Notes: generated from the letters alone by a model not told the origin. A DNA stretch of 64,000 nt from an uncultured bacterium (GCA_937949995.1 CALFEO010000028.1:13861-77860); one strand, 5' to 3'. Counted from the stretch's first letter, positions 7,588 to 16,480 are shown. Program-made: numbers and translations.

Positions 7588-8634
7588 TTAAGCATCCAAT
7601 TCACCTTTGGATGAGAGCAATATGGCTATAGGGCGGGTTGAATCGAATTTGCCCAATATAATGTTTAAAATAACCATAATCGGCACACAAAGAAACATGC
7701 CCACTATGCCCCAAATCGAGCCCCAAAGCACCAGAGATGTAATAATGACAAGAGGGCTCAAGTTAAGTGATTTGCCCATCAGGCGGGGTTCGATGAAATT
7801 GCCCAATGTCATTTGGATAAAAGTCAGTAAAACGATTAATAACAGAGCATGAGTCAGATCATGCTGCATGATGGTGAATAATGCCGGTAATAAAACAGCG
7901 AAAAGCGAACCGATATTGGGTATGTAATTTAAAATCAAAACCAATACAGCCCAAAAACCGGCGAATTGAATGCCCATAATCATTAAAACAAGATAACAGC
8001 ATAAAGCGGTGGCTATGCTGATCAATGTTTTGATTTTTAGATAAGTATTGATATCTTTTATGATTTTTTTAATCAATTCTTCGGTGGATTGCCGGTTTTT
8101 GGCGTTGGGGAACAATTCTTTGATTTTATAATCGAATGTGCGGTATTCCAAAAATAGAAAAATAACATAAATAACAATCATGGTTGTAAAACCGGCTATG
8201 GTGGTGATTATTCCCGCAACTTCGGCGGCCAAATTGGATATGTTGATATAGTCAAAAATTCCATCATAAGAAATTATTTCGGTCAGATTGAATTTGGAAT
8301 TGATGTCGTTAATGAATATTTGAAATTTAGCTTGATATTTTGGAGCTACAGCGATAACTTCGTTAACGCTGTTGTTTAAGAACCCAATAAAAATCCAAGC
8401 GGTTAATGCAAAAGTGGCCAAAGAAAGGATCATGGCCGCGAAGTGAGGAATGTGATATTTGCCGAGTTTAATATTTTCGTAACCGGACGCTAAAGCGATG
8501 ATAATGTACCAGATGATGATGGCGATTACGAGCGGAATGAAAATCGATTTGCCTATATAGAGGATATAAAATGCCAAGGCCAGGCCGATGAAACTCAAAA
8601 TGATGGTTATCGCTTTCATATTATTGATGTGCAT
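7588..8634 (-). CDS. AI-2E/PerM-family membrane permease
   Basis: About 348 residues with the PerM/UPF0118 layout: paired N-terminal membrane segments (ILSFIGLALAFYILYIG and the following one), a soluble insert of about 90 residues between helices 3 and 4, then a C-terminal cluster with NYIPNIGSLFAV and NFIEPRLMGKSLNLSPLV, both family signatures. Family members export AI-2-like signals or move Na+/H+; substrate unknown here. ATG 8634 is favoured because TATGAT lies 6 bases upstream (leaderless); 8619 is the alternative. Confidence 0.85.
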   Translation of the reverse strand: MHINNMKAITIILSFIGLALAFYILYIGKSIFIPLVIAIIIWYIIIALASGYENIKLGKYHIPHFAAMILSLATFALTAWIFIGFLNNSVNEVIAVAPKYQAKFQIFINDINSKFNLTEIISYDGIFDYINISNLAAEVAGIITTIAGFTTMIVIYVIFLFLEYRTFDYKIKELFPNAKNRQSTEELIKKIIKDINTYLKIKTLISIATALCCYLVLMIMGIQFAGFWAVLVLILNYIPNIGSLFAVLLPALFTIMQHDLTHALLLIVLLTFIQMTLGNFIEPRLMGKSLNLSPLVIITSLVLWGSIWGIVGMFLCVPIMVILNIILGKFDSTRPIAILLSSKGELDA

Positions 8635-8738
8635 AAGCGAATCATAGCAAATTAAAGGCTTTTTGAATATGAATAAGCTCATCAACAGGATGCATTTTTA
8701 TTTTTAGGGTTTTTGGAGTAATATACTCGGCAAGTAAT

Positions 8739-8906
8739 ATGAAACTTGAATATCCCGCTTTGAATCCGGAACGAGAAGCCGAGCTTGCCAAATACAGAGA
8801 AATGGCTGATAAAGAAAGGCAATTGGCCAGAGAGCTTAAAACTCCGTCCGGACGCTTAATCGGTTTGGCGGCCGCAAAACTTTCGGAGGCTGCGATAAAA
8901 GAATGA
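8739..8906 (+). CDS. Small orphan protein (55 aa)
   Basis: Not recognised. 55 residues, strongly helical and charged (EREAELAKYREMADKERQ), no membrane segment or signal. It starts 12 bases after a TATACT -10-like element. Its stop is followed after one base by the next ATG (TGATATG), so the two are probably translated from one mRNA and may work together. Confidence 0.55.
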   Translation: MKLEYPALNPEREAELAKYREMADKERQLARELKTPSGRLIGLAAAKLSEAAIKE

Positions 8907-8907
8907 T

Positions 8908-9156
8908 ATGCGCAGAGAGCTGATATTTTTAGCTGTTAAGGCTCCGGATCCGGTTTTTGTATCCGAAATGCTGCAAATGCCGGACCCTAAACCCGAGGAT
9001 GAAGAGAGGGTTGTGCAGGCTTTGGGGAAATTGCATGAATTTTTTTTAAAGAAAAAAGAAGCCTATCAACAAAGAAATGCGATAAGTTTTCAAAAAATAT
9101 TGGATGAAGAGATCAGATTTTTACAGGATTTTGACAGCATGTCTTTAAGATACTGA
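8908..9156 (+). CDS. Small orphan protein (82 aa)
   Basis: Not recognised. 82 residues, soluble, acidic-helical, with a lysine-rich FFLKKKEAYQQR centre. It starts one base after the upstream 55-residue gene and has no Shine-Dalgarno of its own, so it probably depends on coupling. The next gene has its own promoter immediately after the stop. Confidence 0.6.
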   Translation: MRRELIFLAVKAPDPVFVSEMLQMPDPKPEDEERVVQALGKLHEFFLKKKEAYQQRNAISFQKILDEEIRFLQDFDSMSLRY

Positions 9157-9160
9157 CGTA

Positions 9161-9189
9161 TTGACAGAATCCGTTTTTTTTAGTTACAT
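9161..9189 (+). promoter_or_regulatory. Promoter of the orphan gene at 9209
   Basis: TTGACA (9161-9166), 17-base spacer, TTACAT (9184-9189), starting four bases after the previous stop. Confidence 0.7.
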
Positions 9190-9208
9190 AAAGCCAAGGA
9201 GGCAAATA

Positions 9209-9940
9209 ATGCAAAACGCCGAGACCAAGCGTTTGTTGTTCGAGTGGCTGTATGGCGTGCAATTGTACCTTGAAAGCGGTTCGATCAAATCCAAAACGGC
9301 TTCATGGCCTGATGTTGAAAGAAAAACCCATGCATTGTTGTTGGAGTGGGCAATACCGGTGCAAGTCGATATGGCCGAAAAAATTTCCACGGAATTGCAT
9401 GTTTGGAAAAACCAGCATCATGCGGAAGCTTGGAATGTTTTTTTAACCGGCAGATTTTTGCGCGAAGATACTTGGGATCAGCAACTTTGGGAAAATCAAT
9501 TCAATGATTTGCGTGAAATGGCCAGAGCGGCCAGACCGGAAATTTGGAATTTGATTCAACCCGAAGAAGAAGATCCGGATGCCGGACGTTTAACGCCGAT
9601 TATACCGGTTTCGGATGAGGATTTGGAAAGGTGTTTACCGAGTCAGCGAATCACTTTACGCTGTCAGGATGATCCGGAGGCAATGGCCAAGGTTCAGCAT
9701 TATCTTGCCATGATTACCATCGGAGACGAGGTTGATGCCAAAACCGCTTCGCAAAATCGAATATCCTTGAGAGCGATTCAACCGCCGACTTTGCACCCTA
9801 CGAATCCCGAGATGCGGGCAGTGCAAGTTTCGGAATCAGATGACGCAACCGTGGGTTCGTCCGAGAGCTTTGAAATTTGCGGCAAGCAAGATACGGATGA
9901 AAATCCGTTAATCACCATAGCCGCTGAAAAAGACGAATAA
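9209..9940 (+). CDS. Orphan soluble protein (243 aa)
   Basis: Not recognised. The start at 9209 has a clear AAGGAGG Shine-Dalgarno 7 bases upstream; the longer TTG reading lies over the promoter and is rejected. It is Trp-rich in the first third (LFEWLYGVQ, LLEWAIP, LHVWKN, TWDQQLWENQF), with an acidic C-terminal third. No signal or membrane segment. A terminator follows the stop. Confidence 0.65.
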   Translation: MQNAETKRLLFEWLYGVQLYLESGSIKSKTASWPDVERKTHALLLEWAIPVQVDMAEKISTELHVWKNQHHAEAWNVFLTGRFLREDTWDQQLWENQFNDLREMARAARPEIWNLIQPEEEDPDAGRLTPIIPVSDEDLERCLPSQRITLRCQDDPEAMAKVQHYLAMITIGDEVDAKTASQNRISLRAIQPPTLHPTNPEMRAVQVSESDDATVGSSESFEICGKQDTDENPLITIAAEKDE

Positions 9941-9966
9941 CCCTCCTTGTCGGGAGGGTATTTTAT
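9941..9966 (+). terminator. Terminator between convergent genes
   Basis: ACCCTCC-TTGTC-GGGAGGGT stem followed by ATTTTATTT, ending the 9209 gene and abutting the stop of the convergent Fic gene. Confidence 0.75.
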
Positions 9967-9967
9967 T

Positions 9968-11287
9968 TCAATATTTATATTGGGATTTATATTCGGATTC
10001 TTTGCCGGCGGTTGTTACGCCTTTATAATAACCGGGAACGTAGCTGATGAGGCTCATTTCGTATCCGACCAAGGCGATGGCCACGGGATTGTTGCCAAGT
10101 ATCCTGCGGATGATTTTATAATAATCTTTTTCGCGTTTTTCGGATGGAACATGACCGCGGCGCATCATCATCAGCTCCATAAATAAAAGGGATGTACTGC
10201 CGTTTCTGTCTAAAAAAGGGTGAATATCCAAGATTTGATTATGTAATTGCGCGACAGCGATTTCATAACGCGTATTGGTCCATTTTTCGGTTTTAGCACG
10301 TTTGATTGTGTCGTTGACGCGCGTCCGCCAAGCTTTCATTTCCTCGGCAACATCTTCGGGCAAGATGCCGAATCGTTTGCCAAAGGTTTCCAGTTCATCC
10401 CCGGTGCGTAATCTGGAAAAAGGGGAGGGAGTTATGCCTCTGTTGTTGGCGCGGTGCAGTTCGATAATATCTTCAAGATCAAAAGTTTCTTTTGATTGTA
10501 ATTCATGAAGTTTGGCAACAGCGTTTTTGCGATTGTTTTTCTTTATCTCCTCCATCTCTTGTGAAGATCTGCCGTAGGTAAGTTGCATTACGGATTCGAC
10601 ATCATACGGTAATTTGTTTGCCAAAGAATAGTTGTAGGCTTTTATTGCGAATTCATTGTCAATAAAATCACTGAATTCTTGAAAGATTTCGCTGAAAATG
10701 GCGCTTGATTTGGCATCGGTAAGTTTGATGTTTATCAAATGTTTGTATTTATCGTACATCTGATTCCAGAGTTCGTGATCCGAGTCTTGGGGGATATTTT
10801 TGGATAATCTTCCCAAAGTTTCCATGGTTTGGCGCAATAAGTTTTTTAATAAATCGTCATTCTCCAAATTCGCTTCAATATTCGCCGAAAGTTCGTCGAT
10901 TTTTTGCAGAGCGTTTTGAGCCAAAGCTTCGTGCAAGCGGGATTGCAAGGCGGATTTTATCTCGGCTTGATGTTTGGTTTGTTTGGTTTGGTTAAGTTCG
11001 GAGTACAAAGAGGCTAAGCCAAGCAGTTTATCTTGCGGAATATCTGTCAGATCTATACCGTAAGACTCGGCCAGATTTGGCAGTGAACGCATTGCGGTTT
11101 CGGGTTCTGAATTGGCTACCAAGGTTAAGGCTGTTTCGTCGGAAATATCCTCATCAAAGATGATTTCTATAAAATAATCTTGTTCCGCTTTGTCTGATTC
11201 GGATTCGGGAGATTCGATTTGAGGCTGTAGAATTTCGGGTGTCGGATTACGGCGGATTTTCTCTTGGCCGGGTTGCTCGTTATTCAT
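9968..11287 (-). CDS. Divergent Fic-domain protein
   Basis: 439 residues. The N-terminal two thirds are helical and charged with no known domain; the C-terminal part looks like Fic: LHRANNRG, then the core HPFLDRNGSTS near residue 355. The Fic consensus is HPFx(D/E)GNGRxxR, so catalytic His is kept but the first Gly is Arg and the phosphate-binding Arg is missing. AMPylation is therefore doubtful; an inactive or altered transferase is possible. It starts one base after the stop of the 96-residue gene, so the pair is co-transcribed and might be an effector with its partner. Confidence 0.7.
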   Translation of the reverse strand: MNNEQPGQEKIRRNPTPEILQPQIESPESESDKAEQDYFIEIIFDEDISDETALTLVANSEPETAMRSLPNLAESYGIDLTDIPQDKLLGLASLYSELNQTKQTKHQAEIKSALQSRLHEALAQNALQKIDELSANIEANLENDDLLKNLLRQTMETLGRLSKNIPQDSDHELWNQMYDKYKHLINIKLTDAKSSAIFSEIFQEFSDFIDNEFAIKAYNYSLANKLPYDVESVMQLTYGRSSQEMEEIKKNNRKNAVAKLHELQSKETFDLEDIIELHRANNRGITPSPFSRLRTGDELETFGKRFGILPEDVAEEMKAWRTRVNDTIKRAKTEKWTNTRYEIAVAQLHNQILDIHPFLDRNGSTSLLFMELMMMRRGHVPSEKREKDYYKIIRRILGNNPVAIALVGYEMSLISYVPGYYKGVTTAGKESEYKSQYKY

Positions 11288-11288
11288 A

Positions 11289-11579
11289 TTATGAATGAGA
11301 TGATTTTGAAGATTCAATCATTTGTTTCAGCTGCAATAAAGCTTCGGCTTCGGCTTGTGCGGTTTCTTGTTTTTTTTGATCCAAAAGATTGCGCGATAAC
11401 TCGGGGTGATCGGAGATTAAGTTATTGATTGCCGATTCAGGAATTTTATCACCGTATTTTTCACTTAAGCCGATTACTTGTTTGGCGTATAGCTTGATTT
11501 TTTCTTGTTGGATTTTATCATTTTTCAAATGAGTTTTGATGGAATCTCTGGCCATGGCCAATAAAAATTCGGTTTTCAT
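11289..11579 (-). CDS. Small helical protein upstream of the Fic gene (96 aa)
   Basis: Not recognised. 96 residues, all-helical, Q/K/E-rich, with a C-terminal coiled coil. An extended -10 TGTTATAAT lies at 11599-11607. The longer frame reaching 11864 runs through the neighbouring gene and is discarded. Tight coupling (1-base gap) to the Fic-like gene suggests a cognate pair, possibly inhibitor and effector, but no inhibitor motif (S/T)xxxE(G/N) is obvious. Confidence 0.65.
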   Translation of the reverse strand: MKTEFLLAMARDSIKTHLKNDKIQQEKIKLYAKQVIGLSEKYGDKIPESAINNLISDHPELSRNLLDQKKQETAQAEAEALLQLKQMIESSKSSHS

Positions 11580-11606
11580 ATTATTTGTATTAAAACCGAT
11601 TATAAC

Positions 11607-11631
11607 AAAAAAAGCAACCGGATAAGTTGCT
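11607..11631 (-). terminator. Terminator of the metallophosphoesterase gene
   Basis: AGCAAC/GTTGCT stem followed on the minus strand by six or more T; it overlaps the stop codon. Confidence 0.75.
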
Positions 11632-12463
11632 ATGATTTTATCGCGATGCGGCGAATGTGTTTGCCGTTCATCTCGATAAGCTCTTTGTCGGAGTAATTTC
11701 CTCCGACGCAAGTGAATGTTTGCCCTTTGATAGAAGCGCTCCGCGACATGTGCGCATGTCCGCAGAAAACATTCGTCAGGTGTTCGTGGTTGGTGAAGAT
11801 GCCGGCGTAGATTTCGCTTCCCAAAAAAGCATTGGTGAAACGGTAGGATTTTGGAACCAGCCAACGCGGATGAAACAAGAGTTTCTTGGTGGGCAAGTGA
11901 TGCATGATGGCAATGACTTGCCTGCCTCGAGTTTCGGCCAGATGTTTATCCAGTTTATCCGCGAAATATTCGGCGGCTTCGGTATCCGAGTAATTCCATT
12001 TTACGTAAAGCGCGTCATTCCAAATCAGCTGTTTTGTGTACGGGTCGATTTTGTCGGCATAGAACGATCGGTTTATGCCTAGGTTTTCGTCTTTGAACGA
12101 ATAATCATACCAGCCCATACTGCCGACGATGGCAAAGTCATCCAAATAAAGAGGGCTTTCATCCAAAGGATGAAAGTTTTGATCCTTCATGATTTTGTGT
12201 CCGCGATCGAATTGTGCCAAAGAATCGGATTCGTCAAATACCCAAATATCGTGGTTGCCCAACACCGCGCATTTTGTTCCGCGAAAATCGCGGAACAATT
12301 CCAGCGCTTCGTTGAGTGATTCTTCGCCGGATCCGATGTCTCCACACAAACAAAGTACGTCTGCGACGGTTGATTTGCCGCAGGTATATTCAGCCAATTT
12401 ACGCACGGCTTGATCGCCGTAAACATTGTGTCCAAAGTGCAAGTCGCCGGTAATGAAAAGCAT
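11630..12463 (-). CDS. Calcineurin-like metallophosphoesterase
   Basis: 277 residues with the complete metal-binding set in order: GDLHFGH at the N-terminus, CGDIG (about 41), GNHD (about 69), MHH (about 186) and GHAH (about 236). These coordinate two metal ions in phosphodiesterases and phosphatases. Substrate unknown. The start has AAGGAG six bases upstream and a TTGACA-17-TTAAAT promoter at 12489-12517. No secretion signal, so it acts in the cytoplasm. Confidence 0.85.
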   Translation of the reverse strand: MLFITGDLHFGHNVYGDQAVRKLAEYTCGKSTVADVLCLCGDIGSGEESLNEALELFRDFRGTKCAVLGNHDIWVFDESDSLAQFDRGHKIMKDQNFHPLDESPLYLDDFAIVGSMGWYDYSFKDENLGINRSFYADKIDPYTKQLIWNDALYVKWNYSDTEAAEYFADKLDKHLAETRGRQVIAIMHHLPTKKLLFHPRWLVPKSYRFTNAFLGSEIYAGIFTNHEHLTNVFCGHAHMSRSASIKGQTFTCVGGNYSDKELIEMNGKHIRRIAIKS

Positions 12464-12488
12464 TTTATCTCCTTTCCGGTAACGTGTA

Positions 12489-12517
12489 ATTTAAGCACTT
12501 TTTGACTTTTTTGTCAA
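12489..12517 (-). promoter_or_regulatory. Promoter of the metallophosphoesterase gene
   Basis: TTGACA, 17-base spacer, TTAAAT on the minus strand. Confidence 0.7.
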
Positions 12518-12540
12518 CTGTTTTGCATGTCAAAATAACA

Positions 12541-13521
12541 TTATTTTGCAGGTGTTAGCGGTTTTTTACCTTTAAGGACAGCGATTATGTTTTTGGCGGC
12601 TATTTCCGACATGTCACGGCGGGCTGATTCGGTGGCGCTGGCTATGTGGGGAGTGAGTATGACGTTGTTGTATGATTTTAGCTCCATGTTATCGCGAAGG
12701 TCGCAATCGATGGCGGGTTCGCATTCAAAAACATCGAGTCCGGCACCGGCGATGCGTTTAGCTTTAAGGGCTTTAAGTAATGCTTTTTCGTGAACAATGG
12801 GACCGCGGGCGGTATTGATTAAAAATGCCGTAGGCTTCATCAGCGCAAATTCTTTGTCGGAAATCAGGTGAGTTGTGGAAGGTAAAAGAGGCACATGGAG
12901 CGAGATGAAGTCGGCTTTTTTGAGGAGTTCGGTTTGGGAAACTTTTTTGGCTCCCAACTCTTTTTCGAGGATTGGATTACGGCTTGGGTTTGTGTAAAGG
13001 AGTTTCATGCCAAAGCCCAGAACTCCGCGGCGGGCAGTCATGCCGCCGATTCGGCCGGCGCCGATAATGCCTAAAGTTTTGTTGTAGACATCGGAGCCGG
13101 TCAGTAAAGTCGGGGACCAGCCTTTGTATTGACCGCGTTTGGCAAAATGATCGGCTTCGGGAATACGGCGAGCCAAAGCCAGCATAAGAGCAAATGTGTG
13201 CTCGGCGACAGATTCGTTGACTTTGTCGCTGGGAGTGTTGGTTGCAATGATGTTGTGTTTTTTGGCCGCTTCCAGATCTATATTATCGAAACCAACCGCA
13301 AAATTGGCTACGATTTTCAGATTTTTGCCGGCGGCTTGGAATACTTCTTCGTTAATCCTGTCTGTCAACAAAGATAATACGGCATCACAGCCTTTAACGC
13401 TTTTCAGCAATTTTATACGAGGAATGATTTTATCTTTGGGATAAATTGTAACGGTGTGGCCGGCTTTTTTTAGCATGTTGATGCCGGATTCGTGGATTTT
13501 ACGAGTGACGAAAATTTTCAT
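12541..13521 (-). CDS. D-isomer-specific 2-hydroxyacid dehydrogenase (glyoxylate/hydroxypyruvate reductase-like)
   Basis: 326 residues with the NAD(P)-binding GIIGAGRIGG (about 150) and the catalytic trio: Arg in NTARGP, Glu in DVFECEP and His in TPHIASAT. The overall pattern is closest to glyoxylate reductase/D-glycerate dehydrogenase. It is the last gene of a three-gene minus-strand operon with a BASS-type transporter and a PfkB kinase, suggesting handling of a small hydroxy- or keto-acid or its phosphorylated form. Specific substrate is not determinable. Confidence 0.85.
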   Translation of the reverse strand: MKIFVTRKIHESGINMLKKAGHTVTIYPKDKIIPRIKLLKSVKGCDAVLSLLTDRINEEVFQAAGKNLKIVANFAVGFDNIDLEAAKKHNIIATNTPSDKVNESVAEHTFALMLALARRIPEADHFAKRGQYKGWSPTLLTGSDVYNKTLGIIGAGRIGGMTARRGVLGFGMKLLYTNPSRNPILEKELGAKKVSQTELLKKADFISLHVPLLPSTTHLISDKEFALMKPTAFLINTARGPIVHEKALLKALKAKRIAGAGLDVFECEPAIDCDLRDNMELKSYNNVILTPHIASATESARRDMSEIAAKNIIAVLKGKKPLTPAK

Positions 13522-13550
13522 AATGAGTTTTTAATCAAAATTAATTTTAA

Positions 13551-14531
13551 TTAGCGTTTAATGCGTTTGCGGGTTTTGATTTTCAGTTGTTTGTTGTCGA
13601 GCATTACGGCATGGGCGGCTATCCAGCGAAAAGGAGGAAGCAAAAAGTTGATTACCAAGAGTAAAATTACCAGCTGAGTCATTAGTTTGGCATCCGGAAA
13701 AAATTTGTTGGCTATATAAAGTGAAAGAGTGTTGTTAAGGTAAACGATGCAAAGAGCGATGGTGGCTTTTTCGGCATGAGAACGCCAATAGCTCATAAAA
13801 TAAGTTACGGCAACCAATGCGGACATGTAGATGAGCATCACTATAACCAAGCCCGCGTCGCGGAAGCTTAAAGTGATCATGCCTTCGGATCCCACGGTGT
13901 CGGCGACTATGGTGGCTATTAAAATGCCGAAAGCGATAATGGATATTTCGCGCCACCAGAAATCGTATTTGATAACAAATTTGGGTCGTTTTTGTTTGAC
14001 ATAAGTTGCGACGATAAACGGGAGGACTATGGTGATGAACAAATTTGTGAATAAAGAAACGACGGGAACCGGAACAACTCGGCCGATAGCGATCCAAAAG
14101 ACAAATGGGATTGTAAGAGGCGCTAAAAGAGAAGTGGTGGCAGTGATAACCAGGGCCAGGGTTGTTTTACCGCCGAATAAATCAGCGATTAAAGCTATTG
14201 TCATGCCGGTCGGCATGGCCCCAAGAATTAAAAATGCCATGGCCCAATCCGGAGCGAAAAGCACCAAAGGCAGCCACATCAATAACGGCAAGAATATCAA
14301 CATTGAACTGTTAACCAGAGCAAGCATTTTCCAGTCTTTGGCATAAGCGATGATCTCTTTAAGCTCTAAGCGCAAACTTGAGCAAAAAAAGATCAAAATC
14401 AACATTTGGGTTGTGTAAGGTGAAAGGGGAGCGAAGAATTCGGGAAAGATTAAACCCAGAACAATACCAAAAAGAACAACCATTATTTGGTTTTCGGAAA
14501 ACAATTGTTTTAATTTTGCGAACAATTTCAT
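13551..14531 (-). CDS. BASS/SBF-family membrane transporter
   Basis: 326 residues with about nine or ten membrane segments. GAMPTGMTIALIADLFGG followed by LALVITATTSLLAPL matches the bile acid:sodium symporter (SBF) family, which imports organic anions with Na+. Its ATG overlaps the stop of the upstream kinase (ATGA), so the two are translationally coupled; the dehydrogenase follows 29 bases later. Confidence 0.8.
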   Translation of the reverse strand: MKLFAKLKQLFSENQIMVVLFGIVLGLIFPEFFAPLSPYTTQMLILIFFCSSLRLELKEIIAYAKDWKMLALVNSSMLIFLPLLMWLPLVLFAPDWAMAFLILGAMPTGMTIALIADLFGGKTTLALVITATTSLLAPLTIPFVFWIAIGRVVPVPVVSLFTNLFITIVLPFIVATYVKQKRPKFVIKYDFWWREISIIAFGILIATIVADTVGSEGMITLSFRDAGLVIVMLIYMSALVAVTYFMSYWRSHAEKATIALCIVYLNNTLSLYIANKFFPDAKLMTQLVILLLVINFLLPPFRWIAAHAVMLDNKQLKIKTRKRIKR

Positions 14532-15532
14532 AGGCTGATTTTTTTGATTTTGCAGCGCTTGATTTGTTTGGCCAAAGGAAATGACTTGAGAATGCCGTTT
14601 TTGGCGCCCATGGTTGTGATGACTCCGATGCTGTTAAGCGAACCGGTGCAGAGAGCCGTGTTGATATCCGAATTTTTTATGAATGATGCGGTAAAGCCGC
14701 TGCCAAAAGCATCACCGGCGCCGGTGGTGTTGATGCGTTTGCCGGGAATGGCGGCAATATGCAAAGCGGATTCGGTATTGCGATCGTAAGCACAGGCGCC
14801 GTTGGGGCCGTCTGTTATGATCAAAGCCTGCTTGGGAAGTTTGCCCAGAGTTTTGATTATATCTTCAAGGTGACGCGGAGGTTTTTGGGTCAGAAGAGCG
14901 GCTTCTTCGCGATTGACAAAAAGAAGATCCACGGACTCGATAAAAGATTTGAGTTTTTTTACTCCCAGACGCAATTCGTTATTGCCGGGATTCCAGGCGA
15001 TTTTTATGGATTGATTTTTTGCGGCCTTGAAAATGCTTTGCAATTGTTTGATATCTCCGCCAAGAGAAGTGAGATAAATCCAAGCAGGATTAAGTTTGCT
15101 CCAATTAATTTGACGTGTATCGATGTGGTTGGATGCTCCGCGATAAACCAGGATACTGCGATGTCCGGAGCCGGAAAGGATAATTACGGAATAACTTGTT
15201 TGGCGCTTGAAATCGGTTTGAATGTGCTTAATGGATATGCCGCCTTTTTGTAAGGCTTGTTTGACCGCTTCGCCGTTGGCATCGTTGCCGACACGGCAAA
15301 GGCAAGCCGTTTTATAACCCAATTGACTAAAAGTGACAGCGGCATTTGTGGCACCTCCGCCGGTTTCCAGATAAATATCGTCGATTGGAATTTTTGCGCC
15401 CATGGGAAAGCAAGCGTCAAAACCCGCCGGAGCATCGGCATCGGTTTTGCGTTCGAAGTGTTTGCTTTTTATAAAGACGTCCCGTGTTCCGGCACCAATG
15501 GTTAAGACGTCCAATCCTCCAAAGAAGAACAT
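14528..15532 (-). CDS. PfkB/ribokinase-family sugar kinase
   Basis: 334 residues from the chosen ATG. The N-terminal PfkB motif is GGGATNAAVTFSQLGYKTA; the C-terminal signature is NTTGAGDAFGSGF with the catalytic Asp. Substrate unknown. The 35-codon upstream extension of the frame is repeat sequence and is rejected: TGTTATAAT sits 6 bases before ATG 15532, implying a leaderless message. It heads the operon kinase-BASS transporter-dehydrogenase. A second, distinct PfkB kinase lies at 25159-26136. Confidence 0.87.
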   Translation of the reverse strand: MFFFGGLDVLTIGAGTRDVFIKSKHFERKTDADAPAGFDACFPMGAKIPIDDIYLETGGGATNAAVTFSQLGYKTACLCRVGNDANGEAVKQALQKGGISIKHIQTDFKRQTSYSVIILSGSGHRSILVYRGASNHIDTRQINWSKLNPAWIYLTSLGGDIKQLQSIFKAAKNQSIKIAWNPGNNELRLGVKKLKSFIESVDLLFVNREEAALLTQKPPRHLEDIIKTLGKLPKQALIITDGPNGACAYDRNTESALHIAAIPGKRINTTGAGDAFGSGFTASFIKNSDINTALCTGSLNSIGVITTMGAKNGILKSFPLAKQIKRCKIKKISL

Positions 15533-15538
15533 GGAACT

Positions 15539-15547
15539 ATTATAACA
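15539..15547 (-). promoter_or_regulatory. Extended -10 of a leaderless PfkB operon
   Basis: TGTTATAAT on the minus strand, 6 bases before ATG; the transcript should start at or next to the start codon. Confidence 0.7.
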
Positions 15548-15662
15548 CATCGAACCACGAACTTCGAACCACGAATGTCGAACGTCGAATGTCGAACGCC
15601 TGCGCTCCGAAGCTTCAGCGAAGGAGTGTTGAATCACGAATTACGAACCAAGAACTAGAAAC
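15548..15662. repeat. Family D repeat ('CGAACCACGAACTACGAA')
   Basis: Degenerate tandem words of the type CGAAC(C/T)ACGAA, CGAATGTCGAAC and ACGAATTACGAACC. Related blocks are at 16378-16470, 22895-23010, 30503-30575 (inside tkt) and 33550-33590. Confidence 0.85.
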
Positions 15663-15691
15663 TAGGATTTAGGAACCGGGATAAACTTATA

Positions 15692-15728
15692 CGAAGCACC
15701 TCCTTAGTAAGGAGGTTGGGAGGATCCG
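15692..15728. repeat. Palindromic family P repeat copy
   Basis: ACCTCCTTAGTAAGGAGGT palindrome followed by TGGGAGGATCC. Nearly identical to 16481-16517 and aligns with the longer copies that flank the DUF559 cassette. Confidence 0.8.
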
Positions 15729-15790
15729 CTGTAGCCACTGAACTCGTTATGAACGTTATAAACGTCAAAAAAAGTACGAGGTACGATGTA

Positions 15791-16324
15791 CTAGGTATTA
15801 GGTAAGATCTTTTCGCATGTAAATACAAAAGCGGGCGGGATGTTGAATGGGGTGAAATTGGTTTTTATGTTGCCAAAGATTTCGATCAATTCTTGGCGGG
15901 TGTAGATTGAATATTGAAACATGATAAATTTTCCGTTCGGTTTTAATCGTTGCTTGATTAGCTTGAAGATTTGTTTGCGACGGATTGGATCCATGGCAGC
16001 AAATGGTATACCGGAAACAATAAAGTCGTATGAATTTTCTTGTTCGAGAACTGATCGAATGTCTTCTGTGATAATGCGGATGCCGGGAAATTTGTTTTGG
16101 CAGATTTGAGCCAGCTCTTCATCCAATTCGATGCATGTGAGCTGTGCGTGATCGATAAGTTTTGGGATGATGTGAGATGTTAATGCTCCGGAGCCTGAAC
16201 CCAATTCCAAGACTCGCGAATCGGGATTGATATCACGTGCCATGAGCCTACCTAAACTGTTAGAGCTGGGAGCGACCGAGCCGATTTGGCGGGGAGCTCG
16301 GAAAAATTTAATAAGCCAATTCAT
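15791..16324 (-). CDS. Class I SAM-dependent methyltransferase (PmtA/KsgA-like)
   Basis: 177 residues. SAM motif I is VLELGSGSGALT, the acidic residue after strand 2 is in CIELDEE, and the position corresponding to the KsgA/PmtA NLPF motif reads VSGIPF. Family relatives methylate phospholipid head groups (PmtA) or 16S rRNA adenines (KsgA); SGIPF and the short N-terminus fit the phospholipid methyltransferase side. The start at 16324 has TATTAT 6 bases upstream (leaderless). Codons before it are repeat-derived. Confidence 0.72.
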   Translation of the reverse strand: MNWLIKFFRAPRQIGSVAPSSNSLGRLMARDINPDSRVLELGSGSGALTSHIIPKLIDHAQLTCIELDEELAQICQNKFPGIRIITEDIRSVLEQENSYDFIVSGIPFAAMDPIRRKQIFKLIKQRLKPNGKFIMFQYSIYTRQELIEIFGNIKTNFTPFNIPPAFVFTCEKILPNT

Positions 16325-16377
16325 GCGCAGATAATACAGGGGGATGGGGAAAGGAGCAAGGGATCTCAAGAGCGAAG

Positions 16378-16470
16378 ATCGAACCACGAATTACGAACCA
16401 CGAATTACGAACCTCGAACTACGAACCACGAACCTTGAACTACGAATTTGCCTCAGGCGAAGAATTACGA
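16378..16470. repeat. Family D repeat block
   Basis: Tandem degenerate CGAACCACGAATTACGAACC words; followed by a family P copy. Confidence 0.85.
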
Positions 16471-16480
16471 ATAACTCATT

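Noticed and set aside
11580..11864. N-terminal extension of the 96-residue gene to 191 residues
   Set aside because: It overlaps the metallophosphoesterase gene in another frame, crosses its terminator, and has no family support.
15533..15637. 35-codon N-terminal extension of the PfkB kinase
   Set aside because: The extension is repeat DNA upstream of the extended -10, so it would not be transcribed.
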